Part shown: piece after piece, positions 1-8,192 of the stretch
How the letters are laid out: every line of letters starts with the position of its first letter
Numbering within the stretch: the first letter of the stretch is position 1
Source of the DNA: UTCHB3 sp964531325
GTDB lineage: Bacteria; Bacteroidota; Ignavibacteria; Ignavibacteriales; Ignavibacteriaceae
Direction: 5' to 3'
DNA length: 64,000 nucleotides
NCBI GenBank assembly: GCA_964531325.1
Contig: CAZHCW010000020.1
Span: 4,678-68,677, forward strand
Notes under the pieces: model-generated
What the model was told of the DNA's origin: nothing
Seen by the model: only the letters and a program-made list of their open reading frames with translations
Databases searched by the model: none
Program-made: the position numbers and the translations under genes

Positions 1-149
1 CCCGGTTCATCCACCAGGCCTGATAGTGTGATTCCGAGATCGATATTGGCAACTTTATCACGAAGAAAATATCCGCACTTTTTACACTCAAAGTTGAAAC
101 GGGATTGATCTGTTCCACACTTCGGGCAGGTTATTTTGTTGGGTATCAT
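1..149 (-). CDS. Zinc-ribbon protein, N-terminal part only (cut by window edge)
   Basis: An ATG at 147-149 opens a leftward frame that stays open to the window edge, giving the first 49 residues. Two CxxC knuckles are visible, CPKC at residues 8-11 and CKKC at 22-25, which together form a typical zinc ribbon. The start lies 6 bases after the stop of the DUF5683 gene, so it is probably the next cistron of the parAB operon. The rest of the protein is outside the window, so no function can be given. It could be a short stand-alone zinc ribbon or the N-terminal zinc ribbon of a larger protein. Confidence 0.6.
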   Translation of the reverse strand, partial: MIPNKITCPKCGTDQSRFNFECKKCGYFLRDKVANIDLGITLSGLVDEP

Positions 150-155
150 GGCTTG

Positions 156-707
156 TCAGAATTTAATTTTGAGATTTAGCATTTTACTTCCGGTATTGAA
201 GTCTTCTGATACATCAAAGTCGAAAAGACTGGCATCGACATATGCATCCAGAAGGTTTGCTAAATAAGTAATCCCCATATAAATTACAAACAAATCTCTT
301 TGATCGCGATAAAAATCCCTTAAACGGCGATAACTCTCAATGGAAAACGAGGACTGAATATACAGGGCCCGGTAGTCGGTATAGTTGTTATCGTTTACAA
401 CATAATTATAGATGCACCATCCGAGTACACCCCAGATAACCGGCATCTTCCAGTAAGATTCATTATAATACTGCCCCCACCCTGGAAGGACAGCACTTTT
501 CCACACTGCTGTCATGGGATCTTTTGTTGGGACATACACATCCGGCGAATTTACAGTGTCCATGGTTATTCCGGCGGGTGTTGCCGCAGGAATTGAGTCC
601 TGTTTTCTTGAGTCAGGATTCTGCGCTAAAATTTGTCCACAAAAAAAGATCAGGACAAATGTCAGGTTAATTATGATTTTTTTCAATGATCTCAAACAAT
701 TCAACAA
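156..707 (-). CDS. DUF5683 domain protein, exported or membrane-anchored
   Basis: 183 residues. Residues 1-28 form a signal peptide or anchor (basic start, hydrophobic core, ending in LAQ). After a low-complexity stretch comes the DUF5683 hallmark, a PGWGQYYN motif followed by YWK near residues 75-87, and then hydrophobic segments. This family commonly follows parAB in Bacteroidota; its role is unknown. The start overlaps the end of parB by 41 bases, so the two are probably translationally coupled. A cell-envelope location is inferred from the signal sequence. Confidence 0.75.
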   Translation of the reverse strand: MLNCLRSLKKIIINLTFVLIFFCGQILAQNPDSRKQDSIPAATPAGITMDTVNSPDVYVPTKDPMTAVWKSAVLPGWGQYYNESYWKMPVIWGVLGWCIYNYVVNDNNYTDYRALYIQSSFSIESYRRLRDFYRDQRDLFVIYMGITYLANLLDAYVDASLFDFDVSEDFNTGSKMLNLKIKF

Positions 708-1596
708 GGCGGTCTAACTCTTCATTAGAAAAAAACTGGATAACAATTTCTCCGGTTCCTTCAAGTTTCTGAGTGCAGATCACTTTTGTGGCGAAAATCT
801 TTCTTAGGTAGTCTTCAATAGAATTAAGTGCAGTTGAAGATTTTGGTTTTGATTTTTCAACCAATCTAACGGGTTTTATTTTTTTAGGACGAATAAGGCT
901 TTTTACAAATTCTTCAACTTTTCTAACCGACATCCCATCGTCGATCATCTTCTGAAAAGCAAAAATTTGAGTGGGTTCATCGGGGAGGTTGATCAAAGCT
1001 CTGGCATGCCCTACAGTAATTTCGTCTCTAATTAAAGAGTCTTTTATTCTGTCAGGTAATTTAAGCAGACGGATTGAGTTGGCGACAGTAGATCTGTTTT
1101 TCCCTACTCGCTCGGCAATTTCTTCCTGAGTAAGATCACATTCTTCCATCAATCTTTGATATGCAGTAGCTTCTTCAATGGGATCGAGTTTTTCTCTCTG
1201 AATATTTTCAATGAGAGCCATCGCGAGCATAACCTCGTCGGAGGAAACGACCATAATATATGCAGGTATTTCGGGAAAGCCAAGCTCTCTAAAAGCACGC
1301 AGCCTCCTCTCGCCTGATATCAATTCATAAGCGTTTTCTGCAACTTTTCTAACCGTTACCGGTTGAATCAGACCATTTGTGAGAATCGACCGTTTAAGAT
1401 CTTCAAGAGCTTCTCTGTCGAAATTAGTCCTTGGTTGAAATGGATTCGGCTTAATCTGCATGACAGACAATTTTTTTATTGAATCTGAAATTGGCTGACT
1501 CGATGAACTATCGTCCCGGTTCTCCAGGTCACTCTCATTCATGGTACCCATCAACGCCTCAAGACCACGACCCAGACCCGATTTTACTTTTGCCAT
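667..1596 (-). CDS. parB: Chromosome partitioning protein ParB
   Basis: 309 residues, normal for chromosomal ParB/Spo0J. Near the N-terminus is the conserved LGRGLEALM stretch (residues 8-16). The ParB N-terminal CTP-binding domain follows with the GERR box at residues 95-98, then the ENIQREKLDP box near 130-139 and a helix-turn-helix at about 155-181 that binds parS. The C-terminal 50 residues are the dimerisation domain. Family knowledge: ParB loads at parS as a CTP-dependent clamp and works with ParA to segregate origins. Its ATG shares one base with the parA stop (TAATG), so translation is coupled. I found no convincing parS site in the window. Confidence 0.95.
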   Translation of the reverse strand: MAKVKSGLGRGLEALMGTMNESDLENRDDSSSSQPISDSIKKLSVMQIKPNPFQPRTNFDREALEDLKRSILTNGLIQPVTVRKVAENAYELISGERRLRAFRELGFPEIPAYIMVVSSDEVMLAMALIENIQREKLDPIEEATAYQRLMEECDLTQEEIAERVGKNRSTVANSIRLLKLPDRIKDSLIRDEITVGHARALINLPDEPTQIFAFQKMIDDGMSVRKVEEFVKSLIRPKKIKPVRLVEKSKPKSSTALNSIEDYLRKIFATKVICTQKLEGTGEIVIQFFSNEELDRLVELFEIIEKNHN

Positions 1597-2363
1597 TATT
1601 TTTTGCTGTTCCTCCTTAAAAATTCCTGGGCAAGTTCAATGTAATTTTTTGCACCGCTCGAAAGAGCGTCATACATAAGAACAGGCTTCCCAAAACTGGG
1701 AGATTCTGATACCCGGACATTTCTATGAATCTTGGTTTTGTAAACTTTGTCTTCAAAATATTTCCTTACTTCATCTGCAACAAGTTCTGAAAGTTTTAAT
1801 CTGCTGTCATACATCGTTAGCAGAACACCCTCAATAGTCAGATGTTTATTAAATCTGTCTTTCACAAGTTTAATGGTATTTAGAAGTTGACCCAAACCCT
1901 CCAACGCAAAATACTCACATTGCACAGGAATCAAAACAGAATCACTTGCCGTAAGTGCATTTAATGTTAATATACCCAAAGTTGGAGGGCAATCGATAAA
2001 CACATAATCATATTTGGAGCGAGCTTCTTTTAATCTCTCTTTGAGCACAAACTCCCTTCTCTCCATTTCGAGCAATTCAACTTCCGCACCAACAAGATCA
2101 ATTGTTGCAGGAATCAGGTCCAGATAAGGAATAACATCCTTTACAATAGTATCTGCAAACTTAACTTGCGAGATCAACAGATCATAAATTGAAGGTTGAG
2201 TGTTTTGAAAACTCAATCCTGAGGATGAATTCCCTTGAGGGTCGATATCAATTACAAGTATTCTTTTTTCTGCAACTGCAAGCGAAGCAGAAAGATTGAT
2301 GGCAGTCGTTGTCTTGCCAACTCCACCTTTCTGGTTCGCTACGGATATTATTTTACCATGCAT
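1596..2363 (-). CDS. parA: Chromosome partitioning ATPase ParA (Soj)
   Basis: 255 residues, the usual length for Soj-type ParA without an N-terminal DNA-binding extension. It has the deviant Walker A KGGVGKT at residues 12-18, the DIDPQGN switch motif at 39-45 and a Walker B FIDCPP near 122-127. It binds DNA nonspecifically as an ATP dimer and, driven by ParB, moves the origin region. It is followed by parB with a one-base overlap. The 33-base gap to the UPF0173 gene upstream suggests readthrough from the long operon beginning near 8028. Confidence 0.95.
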   Translation of the reverse strand: MHGKIISVANQKGGVGKTTTAINLSASLAVAEKRILVIDIDPQGNSSSGLSFQNTQPSIYDLLISQVKFADTIVKDVIPYLDLIPATIDLVGAEVELLEMERREFVLKERLKEARSKYDYVFIDCPPTLGILTLNALTASDSVLIPVQCEYFALEGLGQLLNTIKLVKDRFNKHLTIEGVLLTMYDSRLKLSELVADEVRKYFEDKVYKTKIHRNVRVSESPSFGKPVLMYDALSSGAKNYIELAQEFLRRNSKK

Positions 2364-2396
2364 ATATTCTACATCTATTCCGAAAAATCATAATGA

Positions 2397-3074
2397 TTAA
2401 AGTGTTATTTCCTGACCAAAATCCAATATGGTGCATCCCTGATTCACTGATTCAAGTTTTCGTTTGAAGCTTTCAGGATCAGCCTCTATTACAGGAAAAG
2501 TGTTAAAATGTAGCGGTATTGCCATCTTTGGATTTACAAATTCAACTGCAATTACGGCGTCATCAATTCCCATCGTATAGTTGTCTCCGATCGGAAGAAG
2601 CATATAATCTATCTTATGTAATTCACCGATTAATTTCATGTCCAAAAAGAGTCCGGTATCACCGGTGTGATAAATCGTTACTCCGTCAACTACCAAAATA
2701 ATACCAACAGGGTTTCCACCATATCTTCCATCAGGATACACTGAACCGTGGTGAGCAATTGTAAATTTTACTCTTCCAAACTCAAAATTGTATCCGCCAC
2801 CTATGTGCATTGTGTGAACTTTAAGTCCTTCAGCTTCCAATATATTACCGAGTTCAAAATTGCATATCACAAGTGAATTGCATCTTTTAGCAATCTCTAT
2901 GGTATCACCAACATGATCACCATGAGCATGTGTGAGAATAATATAGTCTGCCTCCACCTCTTGGGATTTTACAGGAGAGACAGGATTCCCATTCAGAAAA
3001 GGATCGATAAGGATTTTTATTCCGTTTTCAGTTGTAAACTGACAGGCCGAGTGCCCGAAAAATTTAAGTTTCAT
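2397..3074 (-). CDS. UPF0173 metallo-beta-lactamase-fold hydrolase
   Basis: 225 residues, standard for UPF0173 (YtkL-like). The metal-binding HxHxDH motif is at residues 49-54 (HAHGDH). Further likely ligands are the His pair in IAHHGS, the Asp in YHTGDTG and the His in IPLHFN near the C-terminus. Members are predicted soluble two-metal hydrolases, but no physiological substrate is established, so none is claimed. It begins 1 base after the glycosyltransferase stop, inside the same leftward operon. Confidence 0.88.
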   Translation of the reverse strand: MKLKFFGHSACQFTTENGIKILIDPFLNGNPVSPVKSQEVEADYIILTHAHGDHVGDTIEIAKRCNSLVICNFELGNILEAEGLKVHTMHIGGGYNFEFGRVKFTIAHHGSVYPDGRYGGNPVGIILVVDGVTIYHTGDTGLFLDMKLIGELHKIDYMLLPIGDNYTMGIDDAVIAVEFVNPKMAIPLHFNTFPVIEADPESFKRKLESVNQGCTILDFGQEITL

Positions 3075-3075
3075 T

Positions 3076-3738
3076 CTAAAAGTCTCCCAAAGGTTTTACT
3101 ATTTGCTTAACAAATTTAAGAGTTGTTTCGAAATTTTTCATTTTACTTTTTTCTTCCCCATAAATTGTGGGAATATCAACCCACGCAAATGAGTCACAAT
3201 ATTTCGAAGCCTTAATTAACATTTCTGTTTCTGCAACATAACCATTCTCTAAAGGAAGTATTGCTTTCAGGAGTGAACATTTAAAACCTCTGTAACCCGA
3301 CTGACTGTCGAGGACATTAATTCCTGTCTTTAGACTGATTAAAAAAGATGAGATAGAATTGCTTAAAATTCTATGCAAAGGCATAATGGAGGTGTCAAAT
3401 TTTCTTTTTCCTATCACCACTGAGCTATCCATCAGTGCTTCCATAAATTTTGGTATAAATTCAGGATTATGTTGTTTATCACCATCCAGTGTAATTACGG
3501 TGTCAAATCCATCTTTGATTGCCTGAATAAATCCAAGTCTGAGTGCTGCGCCTTTTCCATGATTTTTTTCAAGTGTAAAAATCTTCACACCCTGAATATC
3601 AGGAATTGTAGAGGCTCCCCCATCCGTAGAACCGTCATCAATTACATAAATCGAATTACAGTATCCTGCTGAAATCTCAACCACCTCCCTGATAAAATCT
3701 TTTTCATTGTAAAACGGGATGATAACACAACAGGTCAT
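3076..3738 (-). CDS. Family 2 glycosyltransferase (DPM1/polyprenyl-phosphate type)
   Basis: 220 residues covering a GT-A domain only. The motifs are IPFYNE at residues 7-12, DDGSTD near 34-39 and the metal-binding DGD at 85-87, followed by the dolichol-phosphate-mannose-synthase-like SGYRGF segment. No transmembrane helices follow, unlike the longer polyprenyl-phosphate glucosyltransferases. The likely reaction is transfer of a sugar from a nucleotide sugar to a lipid phosphate at the inner face of the membrane; the sugar is not predictable. Its start overlaps the end of cdaA by 4 bases. Confidence 0.85.
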   Translation of the reverse strand: MTCCVIIPFYNEKDFIREVVEISAGYCNSIYVIDDGSTDGGASTIPDIQGVKIFTLEKNHGKGAALRLGFIQAIKDGFDTVITLDGDKQHNPEFIPKFMEALMDSSVVIGKRKFDTSIMPLHRILSNSISSFLISLKTGINVLDSQSGYRGFKCSLLKAILPLENGYVAETEMLIKASKYCDSFAWVDIPTIYGEEKSKMKNFETTLKFVKQIVKPLGDF

Positions 3739-4553
3739 TTCTTCCTGAAAATTCTTTTAAGAGGGTTTACTTCCACATTTTTATCGATAATGAGTGATTT
3801 ATTAAGATAATTTGTAAGCGATTCTCGAGTAAGGGCTCTAATCAGGTTCCCATGTTCGGCAATGGAAATCATGTGAGTTTCTTCTGAAACTATTATCACT
3901 ATCGAATCATACTCCATCGAATGGGTCATTCCTGCCTTGTGGCGCATTCCCGTTTCAAATTCGTGAAAATGGACCTCTTTTGAGAACGGGATGGAACATC
4001 TTGCAGCCACTATTACATCATCCCTGATAACAACGGCTCCATCGTGTAAGGGCGCTCCCGGTACAAAAATTGAACCCAACAACATAGTTGAAACTTTGGC
4101 GTTTACTTCAGTTCCACTTTCGATCAGTTGTTTAAGATCGTTGTCTTTTTCTACAATAATCAAAGCACCGTAACCTTTGCTCGAGAGTGAAATAGCCGAG
4201 TTTACTAATATCTCTACAAGTCCGGGATTGTTCTTTTCTTTTCTGAACGCCTGGAAGAGCGGATTTGCGGCAAGAAGGGCAAGAAACCTTCGTATTTCAG
4301 GCTGGAAAAGAATGATAAATGCAATAAGCCAGATGTCTGAAATAAACTTCAGGATTATACTTAATGCTTTAAGATTTAATGCTTGTGCCGTGAGAAAAAG
4401 CAAAAGAATTATTACGAGCCCAAACAGTATCTGACTCGCAATTGTTCCTTTTAGCAACTTGTAGATATTATAGATAATCGCCGCAACAATTAGAATATCC
4501 AAAAAATCAAAAAAACGAACGGTTACAAATCCGATCTCGAAAAGGTCAAACAT
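3735..4553 (-). CDS. cdaA: Diadenylate cyclase CdaA
   Basis: 272 residues. Three N-terminal transmembrane helices (about 17-34, 38-57 and 61-84) are followed by a cytoplasmic DisA_N domain. The DGA motif is at residues 171-173 in GAPLHDGAVVI. The second catalytic motif, normally RHR, reads RHK at residues 204-206, followed by AGMTHS instead of the usual AALGIS. The enzyme makes cyclic di-AMP from two ATP, a messenger for turgor, cell wall and potassium control. It overlaps folP by 8 bases and the downstream glycosyltransferase by 4. The folP-cdaA linkage is frequent in Bacteroidota. The Lys substitution is conservative, but activity is unproven. Confidence 0.9.
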   Translation of the reverse strand: MFDLFEIGFVTVRFFDFLDILIVAAIIYNIYKLLKGTIASQILFGLVIILLLFLTAQALNLKALSIILKFISDIWLIAFIILFQPEIRRFLALLAANPLFQAFRKEKNNPGLVEILVNSAISLSSKGYGALIIVEKDNDLKQLIESGTEVNAKVSTMLLGSIFVPGAPLHDGAVVIRDDVIVAARCSIPFSKEVHFHEFETGMRHKAGMTHSMEYDSIVIIVSEETHMISIAEHGNLIRALTRESLTNYLNKSLIIDKNVEVNPLKRIFRKK

Positions 4554-5340
4554 TCAAGACATTCCAGACTTTTTTTATTTCCAATGCATTTTCGATATTG
4601 TGAGTTCTGATATATGATACACCTTTAATTGCAGCATACATCTCAAATAATGACGAGTGGAAGTCTCGATCGTTGATTTCCCGGTTAAATAACTTCCCCA
4701 GAAACGACTTTCTCGATAGACCCACCATCACTTCGTTACCCTTTTCAGAGAATTCATTGATATGCTTGATCAACGATATATTTTGTTGTGCCGTTTTTCC
4801 AAAACCAACTCCGGGATCAAGGATAATTTTATTAACTCCCGATTTCAAAGCCTGTTCAGATCTCTTAAAAAGATAATCTTTTACTTCAACAACCACATCG
4901 GCATAATCGGTTTTTGACTGCATTGTGTCAGGTGTACCGCTTGTATGCATCATGATGTATGCTACATTATAATTTGCTGCAATTTTCCAAATTTGAGGAT
5001 CGAACAACCCACCACTAACATCATTGATGATAGTTGCTCCTGAATTTACAGCTGCTTCTGCCACAATGCTTTTAGTTGTATCAATCGAAATTACAGCATT
5101 GGGAACTTGCTCCAGAATTCCTTCAATTACAGGAATAGTCCTTCGTAACTCCTCTTTGGTGTCAACTCCTCTTGACCCGGGACGGGTTGATTCACCACCA
5201 ATATCAATGATGTCAATTCCGTTGTTAATCATCTCGAGTCCGCGCTTCACTGCACTCTCAATATCAAAATACTTTCCCCCATCGGAGAAAGAATCAGGGG
5301 TCACATTAAGAATAGCGACAATTTTAAGAGATTTCTGCAA
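4546..5340 (-). CDS. folP: Dihydropteroate synthase
   Basis: 264 residues, a full-length TIM barrel. Signatures are ILNVTPDSFSDGG at residues 10-22, DIGGESTRPGS at about 46-56, SIDTT, INDVSGG and the C-terminal GLSRKSFLG pterin/sulfonamide-site segment. It condenses 6-hydroxymethyl-dihydropterin diphosphate with p-aminobenzoate to give dihydropteroate for folate synthesis. It lies 6 bases after nagA and overlaps cdaA. Nothing unusual is seen in the active-site motifs. Confidence 0.95.
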   Translation of the reverse strand: MQKSLKIVAILNVTPDSFSDGGKYFDIESAVKRGLEMINNGIDIIDIGGESTRPGSRGVDTKEELRRTIPVIEGILEQVPNAVISIDTTKSIVAEAAVNSGATIINDVSGGLFDPQIWKIAANYNVAYIMMHTSGTPDTMQSKTDYADVVVEVKDYLFKRSEQALKSGVNKIILDPGVGFGKTAQQNISLIKHINEFSEKGNEVMVGLSRKSFLGKLFNREINDRDFHSSLFEMYAAIKGVSYIRTHNIENALEIKKVWNVLNV

Positions 5341-5346
5341 TTATGA

Positions 5347-6513
5347 TTAACCAACAGTCCGTTTATATTTGATAACACCTTGATGTATTGTCATTTCCAC
5401 ATCAAATTCATCATTCATTACAACCAGATCAGCATCTTTGCCAACAGCAAGAATTCCTTTTCTATCTTCAATGTTTAGAACTTTCGCTCCGTTAAGTGAA
5501 GCCATTCTTACCGATTCGGTCATTTTTGCGTTTGCTTTTTTAATCATATTCTTGATCGCCCTGTTGAGAGTCAATGTGCTGCCAGCCAATGTACCATCAG
5601 GGAGAAAGGCCTTGCTCCCTTTCATAAATATTTTTTGATCGGCAAACTCATACTCACCTTCATGCATTCCTCCGGCTCTAATGGAATCAGTTATCAAAAT
5701 TATTCCGTTTGATCCTTTCAATTTTAGCAGAAGTTCCATAACTGCAGGGTGAACATGCAGCGTATCTGCAATAAGTTCAATTTTTAATTCATTTCTAAGC
5801 ATTGCTCCCAAAACAACACCCGGATCACGATGATGAAGTGGTTTCATCGCATTAAACATATGTGTTACATGTGCAGCTCCATGATCGATAGCCAACTCAA
5901 TCTGCTCATAATTAGCAGTTGAGTGACCGATTGAAAGCACTACTCCCTTTAGAGCAGCAGCTCGCATTACATGCAGTGAACCATCAAGTTCCGGAGCAAT
6001 CGTCATAATCTTGATCAGGCCTCTGGAAGCTTCCCACATCTCATCCCATGACTCAACTGTCGGTTTCCACAAATATTCTTCATTCATCGCACCTTTCAAC
6101 GCAGGATTGAGATATGGTCCTTCCATATGAATCCCTATCACATTGGAAGTCGGATTGGCATGGATATAATCTGCAACCCGTCTTAGGTCAGCCAGGAGTT
6201 GATCCTTCGGCTTTGCATAGAGCGATGCCAATACGGTAGTGGACCCATGTCTTAAGAAATAGTCGGCAACAATGCCAATGCTTTCAGGGTCTGTATCTGC
6301 AAATCCTCTTCCGCCACCGCCATGAACCAACAAATCCACAAATCCCGGAGTGACCACATAACCGCTCACATCGATCACTTCACATTCGTCAGGGATCCTT
6401 ACATCAGATGCTTTGCCGATGTCAGATATCTGTCCATCCTGCATGACAATAGTACCATTTTTTACACTTCTGAAAGGGGTGACTATCTCACCGCCAATTA
6501 ATGCTAATTTCAC
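5347..6513 (-). CDS. nagA: N-acetylglucosamine-6-phosphate deacetylase
   Basis: 388 residues, an amidohydrolase-superfamily TIM barrel. Visible motifs are the HGGGGRGFAD loop, EGPYLNP with the metal-binding Glu, GHSTA, the THMFNAM segment followed by HHRDPG, and the catalytic Asp region ITDSIRAGG. It removes acetate from GlcNAc-6-phosphate to give glucosamine-6-phosphate. The next enzyme, NagB, is also in the window (11611) but in a different transcription unit. Together with NamZ and MltG further right, this supports amino-sugar and peptidoglycan recycling. It sits between rpe and folP with short gaps. Confidence 0.93.
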   Translation of the reverse strand: MKLALIGGEIVTPFRSVKNGTIVMQDGQISDIGKASDVRIPDECEVIDVSGYVVTPGFVDLLVHGGGGRGFADTDPESIGIVADYFLRHGSTTVLASLYAKPKDQLLADLRRVADYIHANPTSNVIGIHMEGPYLNPALKGAMNEEYLWKPTVESWDEMWEASRGLIKIMTIAPELDGSLHVMRAAALKGVVLSIGHSTANYEQIELAIDHGAAHVTHMFNAMKPLHHRDPGVVLGAMLRNELKIELIADTLHVHPAVMELLLKLKGSNGIILITDSIRAGGMHEGEYEFADQKIFMKGSKAFLPDGTLAGSTLTLNRAIKNMIKKANAKMTESVRMASLNGAKVLNIEDRKGILAVGKDADLVVMNDEFDVEMTIHQGVIKYKRTVG

Positions 6514-6526
6514 AAAAAACCTCTTG

Positions 6527-7183
6527 TTAGATTAATTCTAAAAATTGTTTTATAGTCGTATTTATATTCTTTGAACCATATACAGATGATCCGGCAACAA
6601 AAACTTCGCAGCCGGCTCCTGATATTTCTTTTACATTCTTTAAATTGACTCCGCCATCTACTTCTATCATATATGATAAATCATACCCTTTTTTCATGTC
6701 AGCTAATTTTTTTATTTTTTTTAGCGAATTTGGGATGAACTTTTGTCCACCAAACCCGGGATTTACCGACATAACAAGAATCAAATCGGCTATATCCAAA
6801 ATCTCACTCAACGATTCGACCGGAGTAGAGGGATTAATCGCTACACCTGCCTTCGCACCAAGTTCTTTTATTCTGTTTAATGATCTATCCAGATGAACAA
6901 CTTCTTCAGCATGAACCGTCACAATATCAGCACCTGCTCTGATAAAATCTTGAATTAGTGCATCAGGCTTTTTTATCATCAGATGTACATCCAATGGAAG
7001 AGAGGTACATTTTTTAACAGCTTCAATAACAATAGCACCAAATGTAAGGTTTGGAACAAATTGGCCATCCATTATATCACAATGAATAAAGCCTGCTCCT
7101 GCATCTTCAACTAATTTAATCTGACCCTCAAGATTTCTGAAATCGGCTGATAAAATTGATGGTGCCAGTATTTTTTTTATCAC
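6527..7183 (-). CDS. rpe: Ribulose-phosphate 3-epimerase
   Basis: 218 residues, typical for Rpe. It carries the N-terminal APSILSADF, MDGQFVPNLTFG, the HLMI segment, SVNPGFGGQKF and EVDGGVN phosphate-binding motifs of the family. It interconverts ribulose-5-phosphate and xylulose-5-phosphate in the pentose phosphate pathway. Its start overlaps the stop of the PASTA gene by 4 bases; nagA follows after 13 bases. Confidence 0.95.
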   Translation of the reverse strand: MIKKILAPSILSADFRNLEGQIKLVEDAGAGFIHCDIMDGQFVPNLTFGAIVIEAVKKCTSLPLDVHLMIKKPDALIQDFIRAGADIVTVHAEEVVHLDRSLNRIKELGAKAGVAINPSTPVESLSEILDIADLILVMSVNPGFGGQKFIPNSLKKIKKLADMKKGYDLSYMIEVDGGVNLKNVKEISGAGCEVFVAGSSVYGSKNINTTIKQFLELI

Positions 7184-8028
7184 TGGATTATCTCCTCATC
7201 AGAGTTGGAGGCAGATATCTCAAGATCGATTACCTCTCCTTTTTTCACTTTGATTCCTGCACTGATGCTCTGGCTGATTACAGAACCGGGTAGATGATCG
7301 GCTGAAACTATTTCGGTAATTGTACCCACTTTTAAACCAAGATCAGTTAACAATTGAATTGCAGCTTGTTTCGACAACTTTTTAAGTCCGGGCATTGTTA
7401 CCATGTCGGTTTCCATAGTCTGGTTTTCATCTGTGTTCGATTCAAAACTGAGAGTGTCAACATTACTTCGTCCCGGATCATCCGGCATATCAATTCTTAA
7501 ATAAATTGATGAACTTTCCGGAACCTTTTCACCCGGCTTTCTACTTTGTTCCAAAACTAATGCCTCGCCGTCAGGTTCACTTACATTATTGATCAATCTT
7601 AAATTTAAGTTTGATGCCAAAAGTATCTGCTCCGCTTCAGCATAAGTTTTCCCAATCAAATCAGGCACTTCTACAGTTGCACGATTATCTATCGAATTTG
7701 CACCTCTAAAACGGGCAACCCAGAGAAGCAAAACCCTTCCTTCTTTTACAATTTTTCCGTTTCCGGGTTTTTGCTGGAGAATTTTTCCTTCTTGTTTTGA
7801 GTCAAGAACATCAATATAATTCATGATCTTCCAATCGAGATTGTTTTCATCAACAATCTCCTTGGCTTTTTCGAGGCTTAAACCTACCACATTTGGTACT
7901 TTTACTTCATCGCCTGACACATAAAAAGGCATGATAATTTTATCAATCGCAAAAACGGTGATAAAAAGACCCAAAACAATATAGGCGGTTCTAAGAAGGA
8001 TAGTTATTTTTTGTGCTTTTTTCATCAA
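7180..8028 (-). CDS. PASTA-domain membrane protein (no kinase domain)
   Basis: 282 residues. One transmembrane helix at about 12-32 is followed by three PASTA repeats (about 37-107, 115-178 and 210-275), recognisable by repeating VPDLIGKTYAEAE-like blocks and the Q.P.G/Q.R.PG turns. PASTA domains bind peptidoglycan fragments, usually on Ser/Thr kinases or penicillin-binding proteins. Here no kinase or transpeptidase domain is attached, a form common in Bacteroidota and relatives. It is the first gene of the leftward operon that runs to the left edge. A role in sensing or scaffolding at the cell wall is inference. Confidence 0.88.
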   Translation of the reverse strand: MMKKAQKITILLRTAYIVLGLFITVFAIDKIIMPFYVSGDEVKVPNVVGLSLEKAKEIVDENNLDWKIMNYIDVLDSKQEGKILQQKPGNGKIVKEGRVLLLWVARFRGANSIDNRATVEVPDLIGKTYAEAEQILLASNLNLRLINNVSEPDGEALVLEQSRKPGEKVPESSSIYLRIDMPDDPGRSNVDTLSFESNTDENQTMETDMVTMPGLKKLSKQAAIQLLTDLGLKVGTITEIVSADHLPGSVISQSISAGIKVKKGEVIDLEISASNSDEEIIQ

Positions 8029-8130
8029 AATCCATTGAGTGAAATTTTACATTTAAAGCTGAAATTTATCATAAAAAAATGAATTAGAGAAATTACATCA
8101 TAGTTTCGTAATTTACTTGTATACAATTTT

Positions 8131-8138
8131 TACTTTTG
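8131..8138 (+). promoter_or_regulatory. Possible -7 promoter element (TAnnTTTG) for the POT transporter
   Basis: TACTTTTG fits the Bacteroidota-type TAnnTTTG element 54 bases before the ATG at 8193. No clear TTTG partner is seen at the expected spacing, only TTTC at 8104-8107. The gap 8029-8192 also must hold the promoter for the leftward PASTA operon, for which I see no clear element. A ribosome-binding AAGGA lies a few bases before the ATG at 8193. Confidence 0.35.
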
Positions 8139-8192
8139 GATTACTCACCTATTAGATAGTTTCTTCTAATAATCAACAAAAAAAGGATACTT

